A stretch of 22,010 nucleotides of DNA from Carpediemonas membranifera (Eukaryota; Fornicata), in the NCBI GenBank assembly GCA_019828565.1, contig JAHDYR010000018.1, positions 1 through 22,010 of the forward strand, given 5' to 3'. This document shows positions 16,561 through 22,010 of the stretch, in pieces (position 1 is the stretch's first letter; each line of letters opens with the position of its first letter). The notes under the pieces are model-generated. The model was not told where the DNA came from. It did no database searches and was given only the letters and a program-made list of their open reading frames with translations. Position numbers and translations under genes: made by a program.

Positions 16561-17067
16561 TCACAGCACCGGCGTCTGTGTGATGCTCATGCTCATTGTG
16601 GGGCTGCTCACCGCCGTGACAGACGGGAGGTTGGACAGCAGCGAGCTATCGGACTCCCGGGTCCGGCCCAGGGTGCCCGACGAGGCGGGGTCCAGGGAAT
16701 ACTCGCCGAGAAGACGGACAGTGCGTACTTGGTTCGAGAGAACACTGCGGAATTGCCGGATCTCCTCGTGGGCGGACTCGATCGCCAGTTGGAGGGGAGA
16801 CGTCGAGTTGGCGGAGAAGGCGGAACCCTTGCTCGACGTCGGGGACGTTTGCAGCATTGGCTTCGGTCTATATGAGCCTGTACTGCTCGAAGAATTCGCA
16901 GTCGAGGTTCGGCGTTGATCCATGCGGAATTTCTTGCGGTTCAGCTCCACTTCTTTGCGTTCAAGGTGAATTCGCTTACGCTCGTGAACAAGGGTTTCTC
17001 GACGCTGCAAGAGATTCTCGATTATCGAATCTAGCTGCAGCATCATGCGCTCGTCTGAATCCCCCAT
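16561..17067 (-). CDS. Unrecognised protein with charged N-terminal helix and Ser-rich middle
   Basis: The open frame extends upstream to a TTG, but the first ATG is at 17067, giving 168 residues beginning MGDSDERMMLQLD. Residues 8-55 form a strongly charged helix (LLQRRETLVHERKRIHLERK) likely to be a coiled coil. Residues 55-95 are Ser/Thr/Pro-rich. A second helix (LQLAIESAHEEIRQFRSVLSN) lies near 94-114. The tail is Ser/Thr-rich and ends QTPVL, a possible C-terminal PDZ-type ligand. I recognise no family. Composition and phase look coding throughout, but there is no domain to prove it. A GTATGT-starting segment upstream (17109-17078, ending GACACAAG) could be a leader intron, though its acceptor does not fit the pattern of the others. 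Confidence 0.6.
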   Translation of the reverse strand: MGDSDERMMLQLDSIIENLLQRRETLVHERKRIHLERKEVELNRKKFRMDQRRTSTANSSSSTGSYRPKPMLQTSPTSSKGSAFSANSTSPLQLAIESAHEEIRQFRSVLSNQVRTVRLLGEYSLDPASSGTLGRTRESDSSLLSNLPSVTAVSSPTMSMSITQTPVL

Positions 17068-17075
17068 TGAGTATT

Positions 17076-17219
17076 TGCTTGTGTCAAATCGATTTACACG
17101 TATACATACCTCTTGATGTACCGGTCCGCACCGGTCCAAGTCTGTCAAACGCCGGCCAGCCTACAGGCCGGGGGCGGAGCTGCCACTAACGCTGGCGAAA
17201 CGACTGCTTGTGTCAAATC
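17076..17219. repeat. 15-bp direct repeat TGCTTGTGTCAAATC, two copies
   Basis: Identical 15-mers at 17076-17090 and 17205-17219, in the leader of the 168-residue protein gene and 114 bp further upstream. Between them (17120-17137) ACCGGTCC occurs twice with a 2-bp gap. A shared regulatory site or a small duplication are both possible. Confidence 0.6.
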
Positions 17220-17311
17220 TGACAGAACCTGTCGACACGAGAGGCCCAAGAGTGTACAAAGCTGCGAAAATGATGCTTTTAAACACACGAGCGACCGTAT
17301 AAACTATCTCT

Positions 17312-17920
17312 TCAGCCCTGCCTGGGCGCCCTCTTCTTGATCGAGCGGCGCCTGGATCCGAACAGGTCCGACACCTTCTTGGGTATCCCATACCTGCTGG
17401 GGAAGATCATCTCCGTGTCCAGCGTCTGCTGTGTCTTGAGCTGACGGCGCAGGTTGGGTGTTGCGTCCCAGGCGCCGTCCATCTCGTCCAGCAGGCCGGG
17501 GCTGGTCTGCTCTGGTGACCTGGCTGGCAGCACTGCGCCCATCACCGACGGCGGGGTCCAGGGCTCCCCCGGCCCCTGCACGAGAATGGGGCTCAGGGTG
17601 GCCCCCATAGAGCTGGGCTCAGTGGGTCTGGCTTGAACGAACGCGGCTCCCGTGTCAGTGAGGATCGTGGTCTCTGATGGGCTTGGCGATATGGTGGCGA
17701 CGGCACCATCAAGGTGGGATGGCTCGATAACTGTGTCTAGTAATGGCGGTTCTGCTACGAATGACGGTTGTGGAGGCTGGGAAAGGGAAATTGGGAGGTC
17801 GGCGGTATCAAATACTTCATGTGACGATGCCAAATCAATCATCTTCTGTATCCTGTTTCTTGGAGATATCCTGTGTTTGTTGAGCTTCTGAATTAGGCCA
17901 TGGTCGTGCCCATCTTCCAT
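17312..17920 (-). CDS. Unrecognised Ser/Pro-rich protein, 202 residues
   Basis: The frame opens at a GTG, but the first ATG is at 17920 (MEDGHDHGLIQKLNKHRISP). Residues 8-33 are a basic amphipathic segment (LNKHRISPRNRIQKMIDLA). Residues 40-150 are rich in Ser, Pro, Thr and Glu and probably disordered. The C-terminus SDLFGSRRRSIKKRAPRQG is a good nuclear-localisation-like basic patch. I recognise no domain. Lack of stops over 600 nt, plausible codon use and a position head-to-tail between IFT56 and the 168-residue gene support a real gene, but a misread of non-coding GC-rich sequence cannot be fully excluded. TTTAAAAG about 28 nt past the stop might serve as its 3' signal. Confidence 0.5.
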   Translation of the reverse strand: MEDGHDHGLIQKLNKHRISPRNRIQKMIDLASSHEVFDTADLPISLSQPPQPSFVAEPPLLDTVIEPSHLDGAVATISPSPSETTILTDTGAAFVQARPTEPSSMGATLSPILVQGPGEPWTPPSVMGAVLPARSPEQTSPGLLDEMDGAWDATPNLRRQLKTQQTLDTEMIFPSRYGIPKKVSDLFGSRRRSIKKRAPRQG

Positions 17921-17984
17921 GTGCGCGGAACGACGAGCAGGATTGCCCACGCACTTTTGGGTCGAAAACACCGCCGCATGCCAT

Positions 17985-17991
17985 CTTTATC
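17985..17991 (-). other. GATAAAG motif after IFT56
   Basis: GATAAAG starts 10 nt past the TGA stop of IFT56, a weaker variant of the TGTAAAG signal seen after other genes. Confidence 0.35.
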
Positions 17992-18001
17992 TACATGCTC
18001 C

Positions 18002-19681
18002 TCATATCGTCAGCCGCCACTGCTCGATGCGGGACACCAGCAGGGCCGCCTGGTCCTGTGCCTGGCTCTTCTTCAGCATCGCCACGACGTCGTCCAGCAC
18101 AGCATCGTCCTCCTTGCCCTCCGCCACATCACGGACCAGACCCACGGCGGCGCCCCGCTTGGCCTTCCACAACTCCGTCGAGGGCTCGAGCCGCTCAAGG
18201 GCGTCGAAGGCCTTGAGGGCATGGAGCCATTGCTTGGCGGTGTAGCAGTCGTTGCCGATGAGCTGGAGCAGCTCCATGCTCTGCTCAGGGGGCAGCGAGG
18301 CCCTGCAGTAGAGCTCCCACGCCATGTCGGGGTTATCAGACCGTATGTAAAGCCGCGCCATGTTAAGTAAATACGCTGGGTCTTCTCGCATCATCGGGTC
18401 AACAACACCCTGCAGCACCGACAGCGCATCTTCTGTGCGGCCGGCGAAGGCCAGGGCCATGCCATAGTTCCAGTGGAATGTCGGGTCATTCTCAAAGTAC
18501 TGTTTGATCGAGTCGAGATAAATGATCACATCATCGAACTGACGCAGCAGGAACAGACATGCGGACATGGCCTGGCGACCGGGCACTGTGTCCTGCTCAG
18601 TGGCGCTGCCGCCCACCAGAGAGTACCACTCCTTCGCCAGGTTGAGCAGCGTGAGGTTGTCCGAATCTTGCCCAAGCATGGCGGCGACAGACGCCTTGAG
18701 GATGAACTCCGGCGGGATGGAGGGCTCGAAGTCCTTGATGAGCTCCCACGCCTCCTCTGATTCCTTCCGTTTCAGGTGGTAGATTACAAGATTGAGTCTA
18801 GATTCGGGGACAGATTCGAATAGCTCAGGGAGGATCTTATCTGCGTTCTTGCCGTCGTTGAAGACGACCATGTTGTGACGGATCAGTGGCATGCGGCCCA
18901 ACGCTGGCTCCCGGGCGATATAGGGCTTCATCGACGCCTCAGCAGCCGCTCCAGTGTACAAACGGTACTCGTTGCACGCTGCGAGGTTCACGGCGGCGAG
19001 TGAGTTGGTGTACTTCGCCAGATACTTCTTAAGGACCTCCAGGCTCTTGTCGTAGTAGTCGAGGCGGTAGTGCACCATTGCCATGTACAGGTTGAGTGCG
19101 TCATACTCTGGATGGTCGTCGGCCAGCTGCTTGTACGTCTCGAGCGACGGCTCGAAGTGCGACCGGAGGTAGTGAACAGCAGCAAGAGCAAGTTGGTCGG
19201 ATTCAACATTCTGGAGCTTGCTGTGGTACTGGAGGAGCGCGTCGTCGTCCTGGAGCTTGCATGCGATGTGGAAGAGAATTCGATTCTGGAGGGCATTTGC
19301 CGGGCCCCGCTGGGCAAGGTCGCGGGCCTCCTCGAATTCTCCCATGTACACCTTGCATACGGCGGCGTGCAGGAGGTGGTCGGCGTCGTATTCGTCGTCG
19401 GACTGGAGGAGGCGCTCGTAGATGTTGAACGCCTCCTGGTACTTGCCCAGATGGACGTAGCAGTACGCCAGCCACTCCTGGGGCTTCTCTACAGTGGTAA
19501 TCTTGTTAATGATGTTGAACTGCGTGAGAGGAAGGGTGGAAAATGATCAAACCTTTAGCAGCGTGACGGCGCCCTCATAATCGCACTTCTCAAGGAACTC
19601 CTCAAGACTATACTTCTTAGTTTGAGCCTCTTGTTGCTTATGCTCCACTCTCGTGCGTCCAATGGCGCGGTTGTGGATCAT
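18002..19681 (-). CDS. IFT56: Intraflagellar transport protein IFT56 (TTC26/DYF-13)
   Basis: Joining 19681-19553 to 19519-18002 across a 33-nt intron gives 548 residues, against 554 in human TTC26. The start is taken as MIHNRAIGRTRVEHKQQE, which mirrors the MMLSRAKPAVGRG start of the human protein; further upstream ATGs in the same frame exist, but the sequence there is not family-like. Diagnostic segments are YSLEEFLEKCDYEGAVTLLK, WLAYCYVHLGKYQEA, NRILFHIACKLQDD, SLEVLKKYLAKY, LIRHNMVVFNDG, RLNLVIYHLKR, LVGGSATEQDTVPGRQAM, LRQFDDVIIYLDSIKQYF and LQLIGNDCYTAKQW. The fold is a long run of TPR repeats. IFT56 is a peripheral IFT-B subunit needed for import of motility-related cargo into cilia, so this organism builds motile flagella. 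Confidence 0.95.
19520..19552 (-). other. 33-nt intron in IFT56
   Basis: Starts GTTTGA, is pyrimidine-rich, and ends CTCTCACGCAG; phase 0. Splicing joins GAVTLLK to FNIINKITTVEKPQEW, matching the GAITLLEF junction of human TTC26. Unspliced, the frame hits a TGA in the third codon of the intron. Confidence 0.92.
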
Positions 19682-19847
19682 GGAGTATTCGTATTGCTGT
19701 GAAAATTTAGGGAGAGAAATTAGTGAGCCTCGCGCCATAGCAACGCACACCATCGAGGGTGGAGTGCAGGCATGCCATGCCACACCACTCTCTCCGTCTC
19801 AGCGGTGACCATCTCGGCCCAACGTCTCCACACACGGGCCTAACTAT

Positions 19848-19854
19848 CTTTACA
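19848..19854 (-). other. Poly(A)-signal-like TGTAAAG after the PH-like gene
   Basis: TGTAAAG begins about 12 nt past the TAG stop; identical heptamers follow the aminotransferase and CEP164-like genes. Confidence 0.5.
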
Positions 19855-19866
19855 ACAAATCGCCGT

Positions 19867-20901
19867 CTAGTTACCCTCCAGCCCCTTCAGCGCCACCCGC
19901 AGCTTGAACAGCCTGTGCTTGTACCGCAGCAGTGTCCCGAGCCCCTCGACCCACCGCCCGGCGTACTCCCCCCCCATCCCCACAAGAACCTGTGTCCCGT
20001 CGCTGAGGATTATCTCAATCAACGGCCCGCGGTACCCGGCGTTCAGGAAGAGCGGCGGGGCCGGCTGCCGGTACCGGCCGGCGCGTTCGATCCGGGAGAT
20101 GGTGACAAAGGCGTCTGGGGTCGACCTGTCGGGCGTCTTCAGGAACTCTATCCGATTAACGTCGGCCGACAGTCGCAGGAATGACTTGAGCATCCCGGTG
20201 CGTCTGATGTTGGACCGGACCACTGCCACGGGGCTCTGGATCATGGCCGTCAGCAGATCAGTGTTCACACCGCTCACAAGAACCTGCTTGCCGGTGTCCA
20301 TGTAGGGGTACCGCCTCAGCTCCCCCCGACGACTCCCCTCGGACGTCGGGATCGACAGGGCGCTGTCCGCGCGGCGAGCCGGGCCACGGCTGGTCGGTGA
20401 TTGGGTCTGCGAGGGTGGTGTGAAGGGTGCCTCTGCGTTCGTCAGGGCCGAGTCGACCCTGCTCAGGGCGGGGCGTGGGGAGTCTGTGTCGGACGGCTCC
20501 TGGTTCGCCAGACGGCTCTCAATCTCCCGCTTGAGGCCTTCAATCTCGCCTCTACGAAGGAGCATGAGGCGGAAGTCCTTAACGACCTTCAGCCCGCTCA
20601 TCCTGGGGTTGGCTGCTTCGATTTCGGCAATGACGCCCTTCTCAAACCATTCAAACCGTTCTAAGTCATCTGGGGGCGAGTCTAACTGAGCGCAAAGCTC
20701 TTCTAGTACGTTAGCAAGATGGTCTTGGCCAACATGATGCGGTCTCTGTTCCTCGAGCTCGTCGACAAGCGCGTATACTCGCAGTTCGCTCTGGAGCATG
20801 TATTGATAACGCTCCTCCAATGTGCGGCATTGTGTAGGACTGGAAAACACCAGCTCCTCCTGTCCACGGTGCTCCGTTGGGCTGGATACTTGGCTGCTCA
20901 T
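19867..20901 (-). CDS. Protein with helical N-terminus and PH-like C-terminal domain
   Basis: The frame is open to an ATG at 21066, but that ATG directly abuts the PSMA6 stop, and the first 55 residues (many Pro, Trp) do not look like protein. The Met at 20901 (MSSQVSSPTEHRGQEEL, 344 residues) is the better start. Residues 25-135 are helical and acidic (ELRVYALVDELEEQ, KGVIAEIEAANP, RRGEIEGLKREIESRLA). Residues 136-195 are Ser/Pro-rich with two related RVDSALT/RADSALS motifs. Residues 200-344 look like a pleckstrin-homology fold: alternating beta segments (AFVTISRIERAG, PLIEIILSDGTQVLVGM) closed by a helix with the hallmark tryptophan in AGRWVEGLGTLLRYKHRLF, as in phospholipase-C or ELMO-type PH domains. 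A membrane- or cortex-linked adaptor is a reasonable guess; no name can be given. Confidence 0.7.
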   Translation of the reverse strand: MSSQVSSPTEHRGQEELVFSSPTQCRTLEERYQYMLQSELRVYALVDELEEQRPHHVGQDHLANVLEELCAQLDSPPDDLERFEWFEKGVIAEIEAANPRMSGLKVVKDFRLMLLRRGEIEGLKREIESRLANQEPSDTDSPRPALSRVDSALTNAEAPFTPPSQTQSPTSRGPARRADSALSIPTSEGSRRGELRRYPYMDTGKQVLVSGVNTDLLTAMIQSPVAVVRSNIRRTGMLKSFLRLSADVNRIEFLKTPDRSTPDAFVTISRIERAGRYRQPAPPLFLNAGYRGPLIEIILSDGTQVLVGMGGEYAGRWVEGLGTLLRYKHRLFKLRVALKGLEGN

Positions 20902-21064
20902 CGGTCCGATCAGAATCAGAAATTTGATGTGGTCCTTTGGTGGCGGGGGCCATGGTGGGTCATACGTGGACTGGTGACGCATACGCGATGGAATCAAGCG
21001 GGGCCAGTGTAAAAATGCCAGGCTGAGCATCAGTGAGAAGTCGAGGCCAGCAACCATCCAACCC

Positions 21065-21071
21065 ATTTACA
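21065..21071 (-). other. TGTAAAT signal overlapping the PSMA6 stop codon
   Basis: The TAA stop of PSMA6 (21069-21067) lies inside TGTAAAT. The next gene's likely start is 165 nt downstream. Confidence 0.55.
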
Positions 21072-21817
21072 TCCCCTCCATCTCCTCCATGCCGACCATG
21101 CGGGGCACGGCGTTCTCCCCGCTTACAACCATGACCTCGAGGTCGCCGACAACAACCTCGTTGCCAATTGCGTCGCGCATTGCAGCAACGGCGAGCTTGA
21201 GGGCACCGTTCAGTGAGAGGTCGGCGGGCTCAGTGGCATCCTCGCCGAGGGACTTCTCGAGGAACGCGGTCAGCTCGGTCTCCTTATTCCCGAGGGCGCA
21301 GGCCTTGTAGCCCACAGAGGTGCCAGCTGGGTCGGTGCGGTACAGAGCGGGGCCGCGCTCGATGTCGATGCCGAAGAAGAGGCCGGCACATCCGTGGGGC
21401 CGCATCCACGTCTGCTGTGTCTTCGTGGCGGCCTTGTCGGCCATCCGCTGCGCAACAAGGTCGACGGGCATTTCGTAGCCGTAGTTGTACATGAACTCTG
21501 CTGATTCTGACCGCGCATCTGCCGCTATAGACAGGGAATCGGCGCTCATACCGACGGCAGCGAGGGCGACATGCTCGGAGATGCGGTGGAAGCAGGTGAT
21601 GCTCGAGGGATCGAACAGTTTGTCTGAGACCTTCTTATGTACCGCAATAACCACGCAATCATCGCCTCTTATCGCCACAGTGGAGGCACCGACGTTCCTG
21701 ATCGCCTTGAATACGTATTCTGAGTGAGATGAAGGAATGGAACGTACCTATCTGATACAGACGACCCTCAGGACTGAAGATGGTGATTTGTCTGTCGAAA
21801 CCGCTGCTCCTGGACAT
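21067..21817 (-). CDS. PSMA6: 20S proteasome alpha-1 subunit (PSMA6)
   Basis: Joining 21817-21748 to 21719-21067 across a 28-nt intron gives 240 residues, against 246 in human. Exon 1 encodes MSRSSGFDRQITIFSPEGRL, nearly the same as the human PSMA6 start; the FSPEGRLYQIEYVFKAI proteasome alpha signature spans the splice junction. Further family features are VAIRGDDCVVIA, KKVSDKLFDPSSIT, YGYEMPVDLVAQRMAD, MRPHGCAGLFFGID, YRTDPAGTSVGYKACALG and TAFLEKSLGE. Alpha subunits form the gated outer rings of the 20S core and are not proteolytic; the N-terminal tail helps form the gate. The acidic, Met-rich C-terminus (VGMEEMEGM) lacks an obvious long tail. About 190 nt of apparently gene-free sequence upstream reach the window edge. 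Confidence 0.97.
21720..21747 (-). other. 28-nt intron in PSMA6
   Basis: Starts GTACGT and ends ATCTCACTCAG. It interrupts the Glu codon of YQIEY after its first base, inside the most conserved proteasome alpha signature, so the splice sites are fixed by homology. Confidence 0.95.
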
Positions 21818-21946
21818 TGATCAATTTGTGGGACGGTGTGCTGCGCAGGATTAGAATTGTTGAGTCCAAAACATACAGTGATCCGAGCAGCATCAGGATC
21901 GCAGTGTGGTTCATCATACTCTATCAATCGTGCGCAGCATATCACG

Positions 21947-21960
21947 CGCGCTGCAGCGCG
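21947..21960. repeat. 14-bp perfect palindrome CGCGCTGCAGCGCG upstream of PSMA6
   Basis: A self-complementary 14-mer about 130 bp upstream of the PSMA6 ATG, followed at 21963-21980 by a short hairpin (CTTGCT, 6-nt loop, AGCAAG). It could be a promoter element or chance in GC-rich DNA. Confidence 0.35.
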
Positions 21961-22010
21961 TGCTTGCTCAACTTAGCAAGTTAATGATAGCGAGGAAGAG
22001 CACCTCTCTG

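Noticed and set aside
17078-17109. Leader intron of the 168-residue protein gene (GTATGT...GACACAAG)
   Set aside because: The acceptor ends ACAAG and does not fit the TNACNCAG rule met by the other introns; kept only as a weak possibility.
19682-19783. Longer N-terminus for IFT56 using upstream in-frame ATGs, or a leader intron ending TTTTCACAG
   Set aside because: The extra residues are not family-like, whereas MIHNRAIGR matches the start of human TTC26; the acceptor lacks the TNAC part and no clear donor at a usual distance was found.
20902-21066. 55-residue N-terminal extension of the PH-like protein
   Set aside because: Its ATG directly abuts the PSMA6 stop and overlaps that gene's poly(A)-like signal, and the residues are Pro/Trp-rich without conserved-looking pattern.
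21968-22010. C-terminal end of another minus-strand gene (frame ending IINLLS then TGA at 21970-21968)
   Set aside because: All three minus frames stop within this 43-nt stretch, so none can be chosen; more sequence to the right is required to decide.
1-22010. CRISPR array, defence island, insertion sequence or biosynthetic cluster
   Set aside because: No regularly spaced repeats, transposase, or clustered bacterial-type enzymes; the window is eukaryotic housekeeping and ciliary genes.

Overview
This is a compact, GC-rich, gene-dense nuclear segment from a flagellated eukaryotic microbe. Eighteen protein genes can be supported: seventeen complete and one cut by the left edge. All eighteen lie on the minus strand, so the window reads right to left. 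Gene content (splicing factor PHF5A, ribosome factor MAK16, RPA2, proteasome alpha subunit PSMA6, CEP164-like, TTLL9 and IFT56 ciliary proteins) excludes bacteria and archaea. Three sequence signs together point to a metamonad, perhaps a free-living fornicate: introns of only 28-33 nt whose 3' ends share TNACNCAG (like the fused branch-site/3' splice site of Giardia, Spironucleus and Trichomonas), a TAAA-containing signal at or just after stop codons (like Giardia AGTRAAY or Trichomonas TAAA), and a leaderless malic enzyme plus alanine aminotransferase as in anaerobic protist metabolism. The lineage is inference; no rRNA or other marker is present.

Layout in coordinate order (all minus strand): 1-200 start of an unidentified gene cut by the edge; 493-2850 CEP164-like WW plus coiled-coil protein with four ~93-residue repeats; 3020-3374 PHF5A (one intron); 3483-5300 RasGAP protein (one intron); 5424-5745 97-residue membrane protein (one intron); 5864-6709 multi-pass membrane protein; 6834-8307 alanine aminotransferase (one intron); 8308-8637 longest gene-free stretch; 8640-9977 Xaa-Pro dipeptidase with a probable 5'-leader intron; 10231-10911 MAK16; 10992-11793 coiled-coil protein (one intron); 11851-12963 RPA2; 13255-14490 TTLL9; 14668-16320 malic enzyme; 16561-17067 and 17312-17920 two unrecognised proteins; 18002-19681 IFT56 (one intron); 19867-20901 protein with a PH-like C-terminus; 21067-21817 PSMA6 (one intron).

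The genes do not form one pathway. They are mostly core cell biology (splicing, ribosome assembly, replication, proteolysis), three cilium genes, two enzymes linked to pyruvate/alanine metabolism, and several proteins I could not assign. Several long reading frames are broken only by tiny introns: ALT, PSMA6, IFT56 and PHF5A become full-length family members once 28-33 nt are removed, so a gene finder with a larger minimum intron would call them frameshifted or truncated. I saw no CRISPR array, insertion sequence, tRNA or rRNA, and no convincing new multi-gene system. The most useful unusual signals are the tiny introns, the stop-overlapping poly(A)-like signal and the complete strand bias.
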